Assembly: GCF_001442805.1 (NCBI RefSeq) | Contig: NZ_CP011131.1 | Span: forward strand, 4,402,001 to 4,466,000 | DNA length: 64,000 nt | Origin: Lysobacter gummosus | GTDB lineage: Bacteria; Pseudomonadota; Gammaproteobacteria; Xanthomonadales; Xanthomonadaceae | Direction of reading: 5' to 3' | Shown: piece by piece, positions 1 through 10,300 of the stretch | How the letters are laid out: each line of letters begins with the position of its first letter | How positions within the stretch are numbered: position 1 is the stretch's first letter | Made by a program: the position numbers and the translations under genes | The notes under the pieces: model-generated | What the model saw: only the letters and a program-made list of their open reading frames with translations | Told to the model about the DNA's origin: nothing | The model's database searches: none

Positions 1-807
1 GACGGGCGTCCGCTCTCGCTGGGCGTGCGCGGCCAAACCGGCACGCGCAACGCGCCGACCCTGCTCGATGTCGGCGAGCTGCCGCATCTGTTCTGGGATG
101 GACGTGAGACCCGGCTAGAACAGGTCGTACTGCAACCAATGACCAATCCGGTCGAGATGGGGCTGGGTTCGATCGACGACTTGCTGCGGCGCCTACGCGC
201 CGATCCGAAATACGCCGCCGCGTTCGCGGACGTGGGTGGCGTATCCACCGATGCGGTCGCCACTGCCCTGGCCGCCCATCTGCGCACACTGCGCAGCGGC
301 GACAGCGCTTACGACCGCTACCGTTCCGGCAACCGCGACGCACTTAGCCCCGACGAACAAGCCGGCCTGGCCCTGTTCACCGGCAAGGCTGCTTGCAGCG
401 ATTGCCATGTGTTGCAGGAACCGCGCCCACGCTTCACCGACGACCGTTTTCATCACCTTGGCATCAATGACAACGCCATCGCCGGCAAAGTGGCGACGCT
501 GATTCCACGTCTGGACGGCAAACGCAATCTCGGCCACCTCGTGCTGACCGAAGTCGATATCGCCGGCCTGGGCCATTTCGTCGCCAGCCGCAAACCGGCC
601 GACCTCGCCGCGTTCCGCACCCCCTCGTTACGCAACGTCGCCCTGACCGCCCCTTACATGCACGACGGCTCGGTGGCGACGCTGGAGGAAGCGGTGGAAC
701 AAGAGGTGTATTACCGCGGCATCAACAAGGGACGGCCATTGTCGATGACGGTGGAGGAACGCAGGCAGTTACTGACGTTTCTCAAGGCGTTGTCGGCCGC
801 CCAATAG
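1..807 (+). CDS. Diheme cytochrome-c peroxidase (MauG/CcpA family), 3' part
   Basis: The reading frame is open from base 1, so the 5' end lies outside the window; a GTG at 25 is internal. A heme-c site C-S-D-C-H is encoded at 394-408, and the sequence around it (FRTPSLRNV, then TAPYMHDGS with its likely axial Met) is typical of the C-terminal domain of bacterial diheme peroxidases. The FWDGR stretch near the start belongs to the end of the N-terminal heme domain. Family members act in the periplasm, reducing hydrogen peroxide with electrons from small cytochromes, or act as MauG-like oxidases. The N-terminal heme and signal peptide are not visible, so subfamily cannot be decided. It is convergent with the Rhs cluster. 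Confidence 0.9.
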   Translation, partial: DGRPLSLGVRGQTGTRNAPTLLDVGELPHLFWDGRETRLEQVVLQPMTNPVEMGLGSIDDLLRRLRADPKYAAAFADVGGVSTDAVATALAAHLRTLRSGDSAYDRYRSGNRDALSPDEQAGLALFTGKAACSDCHVLQEPRPRFTDDRFHHLGINDNAIAGKVATLIPRLDGKRNLGHLVLTEVDIAGLGHFVASRKPADLAAFRTPSLRNVALTAPYMHDGSVATLEEAVEQEVYYRGINKGRPLSMTVEERRQLLTFLKALSAAQ

Positions 808-852
808 ACAGAACGGGTCGGCAACGCCATGCGCCAAATGCGTACCCGCGTG

Positions 853-992
853 ATCGTAGGTGAAGCTGACGATCCGACCGTTCGACGAGACCAATTGGCT
901 CAGCAAGCCGGCGCTAGTCCCGCCGCGCCTGATTGCCGAAACGGCCCTGACCCCATTGCAAACGGGTGTTGTTGTAGCTGCCGAACTGCATC
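853..992 (-). pseudogene. Orphan rhs gene fragment
   Basis: Read on the minus strand, this stretch encodes GLLSQLVSSNGRIVSFTYD, almost the same as GLLSQLVSPNGRIVSFTYD in the intact Rhs protein. The DNA is clearly homologous to about 4672-4814 inside that gene, with scattered substitutions and small indels that break the frame. It has no start codon and cannot make an Rhs protein. Such debris beside an rhs gene is common and marks past recombination or tip exchange. It lies between the cytochrome gene and a short orphan reading frame. Confidence 0.8.
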
Positions 993-1031
993 TGCGCGCA
1001 GGCCCCAGTTGTGGCGTCCGCAATTTCGCAA

Positions 1032-1172
1032 TCACGGAGCCTCGACAACCTCTACGCAATCAATTTCGGTACTCAGCAAGCCAAAAAAGAGCCTAACCTT
1101 CTTACGCGAAACCTTGAACTTCAATGCGACTCCACCAGCATCGAAAATCGAATACTCACCATTTAAAAACAT
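1032..1172 (-). CDS. Possible 46-aa orphan ORF or remnant
   Basis: A short AT-rich frame starts at ATG 1172 and ends at 1032, encoding a peptide that begins MFLNGEYSIFDAGG and continues with a basic, hydrophobic stretch. The same frame extends upstream without a good start, so it may be the tail of a longer lost gene. It sits where orphan immunity genes usually lie, downstream of an rhs toxin-immunity pair, and its base composition resembles the current toxin tip. No family is recognised; it may be non-coding. Confidence 0.25.
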   Translation of the reverse strand: MFLNGEYSIFDAGGVALKFKVSRKKVRLFFGLLSTEIDCVEVVEAP

Positions 1173-1377
1173 CAACACGCTCAACGACACCAACCGTCTC
1201 GCCCAGAGTGCGACAAATACTTTTATCGCCGTCCCTCTCTGCCAATGTCACAGGCAGCTTTATCAAAACCTGCTCCTTCAAGAGGTGTCGCCTGACCTAG
1301 TCCTCCATGGAGATGCCTACGTCCTCGCTAATCGAGAAAGCGCTTCGCCAGAACTACAGAGCCGTGCGCCACAGCCT

Positions 1378-1854
1378 TTATTTCTTATTAAAAACAATCA
1401 CCTCGTCCGCATATCGCCCATCCCTGTAGCCACGCAAGAATATAAGAAGCTTTAATGACTTTAATTTATCGCAAGGTTTCATGCCTTGCAAAATATATTC
1501 GACCGCCTTATTCGAATATTTCCTTATGGAATTCACGTCCCCATTGTTTGTAACATGCATGGGTGCATATAAATATCGGACGTTCGATATCACTAACACG
1601 CCCGCCCTATCATCGAGCTTTACTGGAGAGTAGTCGGAATGATAAGTACTCACCCAAAAAACCCCCTCAGCAACACTAATACCAGTGACCGGGTAAAAAT
1701 TCGAAGAAGATTTTTTTCCCCTTATAAATCTCGCAACCGGCACCCATTCGCTATCCGCCTGCAATATAAAATTCTTCTCAAGCGCGCATTGCTCTGCAAC
1801 AGCAGTGACCGGCAAACATGCAAGCACAAGCCCGACCAGCAGAATTACTTTCAT
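1378..1854 (-). CDS. Exported protein, candidate immunity to the Rhs amidase tip
   Basis: The ATG at 1854 gives a clean Sec signal peptide (MKVILLVGLVLACLPVTAVA, cleavage before EQC); a start at 1884 would place ten extra residues before it and overlap rhs. The mature protein is about 138 aa with two cysteines, one near each end, that could form a disulfide. The gene begins 8 nt after the rhs stop codon and is AT-rich like the toxin tip, in contrast to the GC-rich rhs core. A periplasmic immunity protein is what a peptidoglycan-amidase toxin would require. It does not look like the known Tai4 immunity family as I remember it, so the immunity role rests on position, signal peptide and composition only. 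Confidence 0.7.
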   Translation of the reverse strand: MKVILLVGLVLACLPVTAVAEQCALEKNFILQADSEWVPVARFIRGKKSSSNFYPVTGISVAEGVFWVSTYHSDYSPVKLDDRAGVLVISNVRYLYAPMHVTNNGDVNSIRKYSNKAVEYILQGMKPCDKLKSLKLLIFLRGYRDGRYADEVIVFNKK

Positions 1855-1862
1855 GCACCACT

Positions 1863-4800
1863 TTATTTGATTGGCCAATACCATATTTCAGTTCCTCTGT
1901 AATAGCCGGACCCCTGCCAGCCGCCATTGTGCAAATCAATATGATCTGCCTGCCCCTCAACACCCGGCTGAAAAATAATGCCACGATTTTTATACCATTG
2001 ATCTTTACTTTCAAACTGAGTATTGGTCATTATTTTCGGCTTTCCGTAGTTTTGCGTAAGCCAATCCGCTAAATTTTGTGCCGAACGGGGCCAGCCTTCT
2101 TTTGATTTATTTACAGAAGGATAGCTGGTTAAATCAACACCAGAATCCTGCAGAGCCTTGCCCAATCGGATTGCGCATTGATTCGGATAAGGACCTGAAC
2201 TCGGATGAGCTGGTGATCGATCGGGATTTCGGGGGTAGTTCCGCCATAACATATCGAAGGAGGGAAATTGCCGTGGAGGTGTTTTACCAGCCAAACCCTC
2301 GGGATCGTAAAGAGATATCGGATCTCCACTGACATAGGCATAGGTATTAAGTCCACCAGCCAACCCAATCGGATCCTCACTGATAAACCGCGCCATCCCC
2401 GGATGGTAGTAACGGGCCCGATAGTAATACAGCCCGCTCTCGTCCCGTTCGCGCCCCGCATACTGGTACGGATTACTGAACCCAACTTGCGTCGCCTCGG
2501 TCTGACCGTAGGGCGTGTAATCGTAGCGCTGCACCACCGCGCCACTCGCATTCGACAACGCCTTCGTGCTGCCCAACGCGTCGGTCAGAAAATACGTTCG
2601 GCCTGATACGTCTGTACGCGCAAAGCGTTCGTCGATGCCCAGACCGGTCAAGATGCCGCTCACCGCCGCGCCACGCGTCTCTTGCACCGCGTCCAGACCA
2701 TCGTACAAATATTGCACCGCTTGGCCATTCTCGGTCTTTCCCACACGGCGGCCCAATGGGTCGTACACATAACTGGCGATCGTCTGGCCGCCCTGCTGGA
2801 TCGCTACCAACTGATCGCGGCTATTCCACACATAGGTGCGGGTACCGTCGTCGATCAGGTTGCCATTGGTGTCATAGCGCAACGCTTGGCCGTGATACTG
2901 GATCTGCCGATTATTGTCGTCGAACGCGTTGCCGCCGCTCGCGACCGGCAGCAGACGATTCGCCCATGAGCCGGTCTGCGCGACGCGCCGTCCCACTCGG
3001 TCATAACCGTAACCCATTGAGCCCAGCAGCGTTCCATCGCCCTTGGCGTACGCCAATCCAATCAGATCGCTAGCTTCGTTGAAGTCATACGCGGCCACCA
3101 CGCCGTTCGGCAACGTCATGCTCTTGCGCCGACCAATCTCGTCGTAGTCGAACGCGACCTCCTCCGCACCCTGCAAGATTCGACTCAACTGATCGCCGTC
3201 GTCGTAACGGTACTCGACTTTGGCCTGGCTTCCGGCGGTCATGCCGATACGCCGCCCCACTTCGTCGTAATCGTACGTCACCGTGCCAACGGCGCTGGTT
3301 TCGCTGCGCACGCGATCGAACTCGTCGTACTCCCAACTCAAGGTTCCGGCGTCCGTGTCTATCAACTGGCGGCGGCGGTCGGCGGCGTCGTACACGAGGG
3401 TCTGGGTGCTGCCGTCCTCGAACGTCACCTTTTCCGGACGTCCCAATACGTCGAAGCTGAAAGTCGAGATCTGACCGCGGCGGTTCTTATGGGTCTTGAT
3501 CCGATCGCCGTCGAAATAGGTCCAGGTCTCGACCTGATCCAGGCTGTCGCGACGCTCCTTTACCCGATCGCGTTCGTCGTAGACGTAGGTAATGCCGTTG
3601 CCATGCGGCAACAGTACCGCCAAGACGTTGCCGTTGTTGTCGTAACTGATCTCGGTGGTCTGCTGCATCGGATCGGTCGCGGTCCGCACCCGATCGTTAC
3701 TGTCATAGGTGCGCCGTGCGATCCGACCTTCCGTATCACGCACCACTACCACCCGGCCCAGCGTGTCATAGGCCATACCCGTGGCACGGCCCAACGGATC
3801 GATCACCGCTACCAATTCGCCGCCCTCGTAGCGGTAGGCCGTCGTATAGCCCTTCGCGTCTGTAGTCGTAAGCGGCTGGCCCGCGAGGTTGCACACGATC
3901 TGGGTAGTGCGGTTCAGCGGATCGGTAATCCGGCTCAAACAACCGTCCGTGTATTGCAGTGTCGTCGTGCGATTCAAGGGATCGGCCACACTGTGAAGGT
4001 CGCCGTTGTCGTAGTACGACATCCGGATCGATTGCGCCTTCGGCGTACCCGCCATAGCTGTCACCTGCGTGACTTGACTTGCAGCGTTGTACTCATACTC
4101 AGTCTTGCGCCCCAACGGATCGGTGCGCACCTTGACTTGTCCCGACGCATGGCGCTCGAACAAGTACGTCTGCGCCTTGTCCGTGCCATAGCCGTAGGTA
4201 TCGCTGATCGGATACGGCGTTGCATTCTCATCGAACAACACCCGTCGCCTCACGCCGTCCGGACGCGTCACCAACACCGCCAGGTGACCTTCCGGCGTAT
4301 TGCTGTAGCCGAACGTGTATACGCTGTCGTCCGCGAGCGTCTGCTTGCTGATCCGACCGATCCAGCTGCCGTACTTGGGATACTCGTTGTAGACCACGCG
4401 ATGGCCGCGGCGGTCGGTTACCGATTCCATTACATGCTGCATCAGATAGGTGCCGAACTGCTTGTGCGCCTTGGCGTACAGGCAGAACCGCGGGTCGACG
4501 TTAATCCCCGACGGACACACGTCGAAGTCGTCGGCAAACGTGCTGACCAGATAGGTGTAACGCTTGGTCGTCAGATCCGGATACGTCACCGCCGACAGCA
4601 GACCCTTGTCGTTGTAGTCGTAGGTCCAGGTGCGGCCAACATGGTCCTTGGCCACCTTGATCCTGTTCTGTGGGTCGTAAGTGAAGCTGACGATCCGGCC
4701 GTTCGGCGAGACCAATTGGCTCAGCAGGCCGGCACTGTAGACCAGCCGCGTCTGATTGCCGAAACGGTCCTGGATCCATTGCAAGCGGGTGTTGTTGTAG

Positions 4801-7313
4801 CTGCCGAACTGCATCGACGATCCATCGCGCAAGGTCACGCGGTACGCGCGACCATAAGGTTGCTCCGGATCGGAATCAAAGATGGAACGCATCACTGCAC
4901 CCGCATAAGCGGTGCGCGATCCGTTCTGACGCCATTCGCCTTGCGCGCCCGTGCCGGACAAACGATCGAACTGCACCGCTGAGCCGTTCGGCAGCACGAT
5001 CCGGATTCCCGCATAGTCATCGGAGGTCCGCTGCAGGTAGTGGCCGAAGCCCAGCGACATACCCAGTCCGAACTCACGCTTGACCATGTCGCGCGGACGA
5101 TAATGCCGCTCGATCGACAGCGGCACCACGTCGTTGATCGTCACGTCGGTGTCGGAGTAGATGAAGTCGCCGGTGTGCAGATCGACCGGATCGCCCTCGG
5201 TGCCGGCTCCGCCGCCCTTGGCGCTCTGGTCGGCACAGTTCGGATCGGGGCATTTGCCATCCTGATCCGGCGGCATCCCATCCTTCGGCGGCGGATCAGT
5301 ATTCGGCACGCTGTACATGCCGCCCATCGTCTGGTGCAACGCCACCCCGCGCTCGGGTTCGAACTGGCGTCCGTCCGCAGACACCGTACCCTGGCCGTAC
5401 ACTCGCCAGCCTTCGAGCGGGTCGTAAATCCAGAAGTCCGCCGAGGTGCCCGCCGGCTTGCGATCGTAGTTCGGGTAATACACCCGGATTCCGCCTGATG
5501 CCGTCGGCGTCAGACCCTGCACCTGCGCGCCGCCCGGCTCCAAGGTAAACGCCATCGGATGGTTTTCTTTGACCGGGAACGGCGCGCGGTTCACCGGCGT
5601 CGGCACGATCGCCAGTTCGGTCACCAGCCGGCCCTTGCGATCGCGAATCACCGTGCCTGCCGGAATTCGCAGCTCCAGCCCCGGCATGTCCGGGTGTCCC
5701 ACCCGCAGTTCCTCGCGCAGCGGCGAGGCGATCTGGATCTTGTCGCGCGCCGTGATCCGCGGCAGATGCAGCAGGTAATTCAGCTCGGTTAGCTTGCCCT
5801 TGGCCACCCGCACACCAACCACGAACTGGCCGTATTCGGCGCCCGAACCATTGGCGGTGCTGCCGTCCACGTACAGTTCTTGCCAACCCGGCGTCGCGTC
5901 CAGCAAAGTGAACCAGCCGTCCGCGTCGGTCCGCGCCTTGTTCGCGCCGATGCTGACCTCCACGTTCGCCACCGGCTGTTCGTCGACCCGCACTACCCGG
6001 CCGCGCACCACTGTCACGCCGTACAGCGCTGCGGTCTTGGCCATCGACGGATTCGGCGTCGGCGCTTGGTCTGGAGTGTAAATACGCCAACGGCTGTCGG
6101 TGTTGTCGGCACCCGGGTACCAAACGCCGTCCTTCAATTCCGAGCGCATGCGGCATGGTGTGTACCAGGCGCTCTTCTGCACGCACGCGTGTGTTGAGCC
6201 TTCACCGGTCACTTGCACTTCACTGGATGTACCAGCCGGCACCTCAGCCGCGTTGAGTGCGGCGGTCTTGAAATCGATTGCCGTCGTCGCCAACGGCTGC
6301 CCGTTGCGGCCACGCACGCCGTCGATCAACAAGGTGTAAGCCGAATCAGGGAACAGCGCCTGCTGCGGCGTCACGAACAACAAACGCCCCGCTTCCGCCG
6401 GCACCACCCGGACAGTGGCGCGACCGCCCGGACCGAACAGCACCACGCTGCTCGCATTCAGTTCCACGGCCTGCAAGGGCTCGCTGAAACGCAGCGACAG
6501 TCGCGCATCCGGCGACACGTCCACCGCCTTCGCCGACGGCCACGAGGCCGACAGCGCCGGTGCCGACGCCCTGTCCTTCATCGCTGCGGGCATGGGTACG
6601 GGCGCGAACGTCTGCCGTTGCGGATCGAATCGATCGTCCTGCTTCAGCAACCGGCCTTGCGCGTCCACGCCGCCCGACAGCCGCACCCGACCGTCCGCCT
6701 CCAGTACGCTCGAATGCCCCAGGCGCGGCGGATTCCACGCGCCGGGGACGATCTGCACCGTGCCGTCGCGCTCGTCCCACACTTCCGATTTGGCCACGCC
6801 GGTCACGCCCGGGGTCCAGCCACCGCTCAGCAACAAGCGACCGTCGCTCAGCAAGGTCGCCGCATGGCCCACACGCGGCGCCAGCCCGGGTACCCGCGCT
6901 GGCATCAAGGTTTGCGTCGACGAGTCGAACCAGAGGCCTTCAGGCTGCGCCCGGCCGCCCTCATCCACGCCGCCCCATACCAATACCCGGCCATCGGCCA
7001 ACACGCTCACGCTCGCCAAGCGCCGCGCCGAACTCAAGGACCAATGACGTACTTCGCGCGCCGGCGTCGCATCCGTTCGCAACGACAACGAGCGACCATC
7101 GCGCGCAAGCACCAGCCAACGACCATCCGGCAACTGCGCGCGCGCCTCGCGCGACTGCAGCGCCAGCTGTTGCGACAGTGAAACCGGTAACGGTTCCAGC
7201 GCCGCACCGACCTCGCCCGGACGCAACGACACCGCGCCCATCGAAAGGCCAAGTGCGAGCGCCATCGCGCCGACTCGCCAGCCCTTACGCTTTCCTTGCT
7301 CGATACGATTCAT
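1863..7313 (-). CDS. Sec-exported Rhs polymorphic toxin with Tae4-like amidase tip
   Basis: This 1816-aa protein starts MNRIEQGKRKGW, with a signal peptide of about 37 residues. Kelch-like GG repeats (about 90-230) follow, then an Ig-like domain, a carboxypeptidase-regulatory-like domain (TDADGWFTL), a DUF6531-type entry (DLHTGDFIYSDTD), many YD/Rhs repeats and the Rhs core (YYYRARYYHPGMARFISEDP). The core ends at DPEGL, about 1670-1674. The tip resembles T6SS amidase effector Tae4 (NlpC/P60 fold): NQCAIRLGKAL puts a nucleophile Cys near 1713, and ADHIDLHNGG puts a His near 1791. Tae4 enzymes cut peptidoglycan peptide cross-links in the periplasm. No PAAR, VgrG or T6SS gene is nearby, so export by Sec is inferred from the signal peptide. 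Confidence 0.9.
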   Translation of the reverse strand: MNRIEQGKRKGWRVGAMALALGLSMGAVSLRPGEVGAALEPLPVSLSQQLALQSREARAQLPDGRWLVLARDGRSLSLRTDATPAREVRHWSLSSARRLASVSVLADGRVLVWGGVDEGGRAQPEGLWFDSSTQTLMPARVPGLAPRVGHAATLLSDGRLLLSGGWTPGVTGVAKSEVWDERDGTVQIVPGAWNPPRLGHSSVLEADGRVRLSGGVDAQGRLLKQDDRFDPQRQTFAPVPMPAAMKDRASAPALSASWPSAKAVDVSPDARLSLRFSEPLQAVELNASSVVLFGPGGRATVRVVPAEAGRLLFVTPQQALFPDSAYTLLIDGVRGRNGQPLATTAIDFKTAALNAAEVPAGTSSEVQVTGEGSTHACVQKSAWYTPCRMRSELKDGVWYPGADNTDSRWRIYTPDQAPTPNPSMAKTAALYGVTVVRGRVVRVDEQPVANVEVSIGANKARTDADGWFTLLDATPGWQELYVDGSTANGSGAEYGQFVVGVRVAKGKLTELNYLLHLPRITARDKIQIASPLREELRVGHPDMPGLELRIPAGTVIRDRKGRLVTELAIVPTPVNRAPFPVKENHPMAFTLEPGGAQVQGLTPTASGGIRVYYPNYDRKPAGTSADFWIYDPLEGWRVYGQGTVSADGRQFEPERGVALHQTMGGMYSVPNTDPPPKDGMPPDQDGKCPDPNCADQSAKGGGAGTEGDPVDLHTGDFIYSDTDVTINDVVPLSIERHYRPRDMVKREFGLGMSLGFGHYLQRTSDDYAGIRIVLPNGSAVQFDRLSGTGAQGEWRQNGSRTAYAGAVMRSIFDSDPEQPYGRAYRVTLRDGSSMQFGSYNNTRLQWIQDRFGNQTRLVYSAGLLSQLVSPNGRIVSFTYDPQNRIKVAKDHVGRTWTYDYNDKGLLSAVTYPDLTTKRYTYLVSTFADDFDVCPSGINVDPRFCLYAKAHKQFGTYLMQHVMESVTDRRGHRVVYNEYPKYGSWIGRISKQTLADDSVYTFGYSNTPEGHLAVLVTRPDGVRRRVLFDENATPYPISDTYGYGTDKAQTYLFERHASGQVKVRTDPLGRKTEYEYNAASQVTQVTAMAGTPKAQSIRMSYYDNGDLHSVADPLNRTTTLQYTDGCLSRITDPLNRTTQIVCNLAGQPLTTTDAKGYTTAYRYEGGELVAVIDPLGRATGMAYDTLGRVVVVRDTEGRIARRTYDSNDRVRTATDPMQQTTEISYDNNGNVLAVLLPHGNGITYVYDERDRVKERRDSLDQVETWTYFDGDRIKTHKNRRGQISTFSFDVLGRPEKVTFEDGSTQTLVYDAADRRRQLIDTDAGTLSWEYDEFDRVRSETSAVGTVTYDYDEVGRRIGMTAGSQAKVEYRYDDGDQLSRILQGAEEVAFDYDEIGRRKSMTLPNGVVAAYDFNEASDLIGLAYAKGDGTLLGSMGYGYDRVGRRVAQTGSWANRLLPVASGGNAFDDNNRQIQYHGQALRYDTNGNLIDDGTRTYVWNSRDQLVAIQQGGQTIASYVYDPLGRRVGKTENGQAVQYLYDGLDAVQETRGAAVSGILTGLGIDERFARTDVSGRTYFLTDALGSTKALSNASGAVVQRYDYTPYGQTEATQVGFSNPYQYAGRERDESGLYYYRARYYHPGMARFISEDPIGLAGGLNTYAYVSGDPISLYDPEGLAGKTPPRQFPSFDMLWRNYPRNPDRSPAHPSSGPYPNQCAIRLGKALQDSGVDLTSYPSVNKSKEGWPRSAQNLADWLTQNYGKPKIMTNTQFESKDQWYKNRGIIFQPGVEGQADHIDLHNGGWQGSGYYRGTEIWYWPIK

Positions 7314-7369
7314 CGCTTCGTTTCCTTATCCATGTTCCGCCATTGCCGAAGCAGCGTGTGCTGCGTCGA

Positions 7370-10300
7370 TCAGGGCGAAGTCACCGACAGTTGCGCGCCG
7401 ACCTTGGCGCCGTAGTTCGCGTCCACCTGGACAAGATAATTCCCGCTTTCGGGCAGGTTCGGCAGCGTCATGGTGGTACCCGTCCGGGTCGAGGTTTGCT
7501 TGAACGAACCTCCACTGGGCTTGAACACCGTGTAGTAGACGTCACGCGCGGCCGGGTCGGTGGTCTGCGCGGAAATCACCAGCGACAGAGATTGGCCGGC
7601 GGTCGCAGTAAAATTCAGTGCCGCGTTCTGGCCGTTGCGATTCAGGGCCAACGGGAACGAGGTGTTCAACGGCAACACTCCTGTCGCGTCATTGCTGAGA
7701 GTGAGCTTGAAGTTCATCGTGCCATTGCCGCCGGACGGCGGTACCACGATCACGCTGTAGGTCCCGGCCGGTAGGTTCGGCAGATCCAGATCGCAGCCGC
7801 CGTACTGCGCGTAGCAGTTCTCGTAGGTGAGCTGGGTGCCGTTGGGGCGATAGACGTACATGCTGGCGTTGCTGGTCGAACCCGGAGTGACGAAGTCGCT
7901 CAAGCCCACGCCAAGGTTCGCGCCCTCCGTCACGGTAACCGTGTAGTAAGCACGTTCCCACGAAGCCGCACTGGTGTAATCCACTGGAGTGCCATCGACG
8001 GCCAGCCCCGCGCCGGTATCCAATTCGATCCGCGACGTGGAGGTCATGCCGTAATCGGCATCGACGAACAAGGTGTACTGGCCGCTCACCGGCAGGTTCG
8101 CCAGATTCAGGCTCAGGCCGGTGGTCGAGTACGACGACACCAAGGTGCTGCCGTCGGGCTTGTACACCGTGTAGTACACGTTGCGCACCGTCGGCGACAC
8201 CACGATGTTCGACGCGTTCACCGCCAGCGTCTGGCCCGCCGTCGCGGCGAAGCTCAGACGGCCATTCTGGCCACGGCGGCTCAGCGTCAGATCCAGCGGC
8301 GTGTTCGGCGACAAGGTCGCGGTCGCGTCCGGCGTCAGCACCGTCTTGAAGCTCATCGTTCCGCTGCCCCCGCTCGGCGGCGCCACGATCACGCTGTAGG
8401 TGCCGGCCGGCAGGTTCGGCAGATCCAGATCGCAGCCGCCGTACTGCGCATAACAGTATTCATAGGTCAGCTGACTGCCGTTTGGGCGGTACACATACAT
8501 GCTCACCGGGTTGGTCGTCCCCGGCGTCACCAGGTCGGCCAATGCCAGCCCCAGATTGGCGCCTTGCGCCGCGGTGAAGGTGAAGTACCCGCGCTCCCAC
8601 GCAGCCGCGCTGGCGTAGTCCGCCGGCGCGCCGTCGACGGCCAGACCGTCGCCGGTGTCGAGCTCGATCCGCGACGTGGAGGTCATGCCGTAATCGGCAT
8701 CGACGAACAAGGTGTACTGACCGCTCACAGGCAGGTTCGCCAGATTCAGGCTCAGGCCGGTGGTCGAATACGACGACACCAAGGTGCTGCCATCGGGCTT
8801 GTACACCGTGTAGTACACGTTGCGCACCGTCGGCGACACCACGATGTTCGACGCGTTCACCGCCAGCGTCTGGCCCGCCGTCGCGGCGAAGCTCAGACGG
8901 CCATTCTGGCCGCGGCGGCCCAGCGTCAGATCCAGCGGCGTGTTCGGCGACAAGGTCGCGGTCGCGTCCGGCGTCAACACCGTCTTGAAGCTCATCGTTC
9001 CGCTGCCCCCGCTCGGCGGCACCATGATCACGCTATAGGTGCCGGCCGGCAGATTCGGCAGATCCAGATCGCAGCCGCCGTACTGCGCGTAGCAGTTCTC
9101 GTAGGTGAGCTGGGTGCCGTTGGGACGATACACATACATGGTCACCAAGCTGGTCGTCCCCGGCGTCACCAGATCGGCCAATGCCAGCCCCAGATTGGCG
9201 CCTTGCGCCGCGGTGAAGGTGAAGTACCCGCGCTCCCATGCAGCCGCACTGGCGTAGTCCGCCGGCGCGCCGTCGACGACCAACCCGTCGCCGGTGTCGA
9301 GCTCGATCCGCGACGTGGAGGTCATGCCGTAATCGGCATCGACGAACAAGGTGTACTGACCGCTCATCGGCAAGTTCGCCAGATTCAGGCTCAGGCCGGT
9401 GGTCGAATACGACGACACCAAGGTGCTGCCGTCGGGCTTGTATACCGTGTAGTACACGTTGCGCACCGTCGGCGACACCGCGATGTTCGACGCGTTCACC
9501 GCCAGCGTCTGGCCCGCCGTCGCGGCGAAGCTCAGACGGCCATTCTGGCCGCGGCGGCCCAGCGCCAGATCCAGCGGCGTGTTCGGCGACAAGGTCGCGG
9601 TCGCGTCCGGCGTCAGCACCGCCTTGAAGCTCATCGTTCCGCTGCCCCCGCTCGGCGGCACCACGATCACGCTGTAGGTGCCGGCCGGCAGATTCGGCAG
9701 ATCCAGATCGCAGCCTCCGTACTGCGCATAACAGTATTCATAGGTCAGCTGACTGCCGTTTGGGCGATACACATACATGCTCACCGGGTTGGTCGTCCCC
9801 GGCGTCACCAGATCGGCCAATGCCAGCCCCAGATTGGCGCCTTGCGCCGCGGTGAAGGTGAAGTACCCGCGCTCCCACGCAGCCGCGCTGGCGTAGTCCG
9901 CCGGCGCGCCGTCGACGGCCAGACCGTCGCCGGTGTCGAGCTCGATCCGCGACGTGGAGGTCATGCCGTAATCGGCATCGACGAACAAGGTGTACTGACC
10001 GCTCATCGGCAGGTTCGCCAGATTCAGGCTCAGGCCGGTGGTCGAATACGACGACACCAAGGTGCTGCCGTCGGGCTTGTATACCGTGTAGTACACGTTG
10101 CGCACCGTCGGCGACACCACGATGTTCGACGCGTTCACCGCCAGCGTCTGGCCCGCCGTCGCGGCGAAGCTCAGACGGCCATTCTGGCCACGGCGGCTCA
10201 GCGTCAGATCCAGCGGCGTGTTCGGCGACAAAGTCGCGGTCGTGTCGGCGCTCAGAATGCTGTTGAAACTCATCGTAGCGCTGCCACCGCTGGGCGCGGT

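Noticed and set aside
829..1455. A 208-aa plus-strand frame near the cytochrome gene
   Set aside because: Its first part is the antisense of the orphan rhs fragment, and the rest shows no conserved composition or ribosome-binding site.
1863..7313. Type VI secretion cargo gene with its own secretion cluster
   Set aside because: The tip resembles a T6SS effector, but no VgrG, Hcp, PAAR or other T6SS gene is in the window and the protein has a Sec-type signal peptide.
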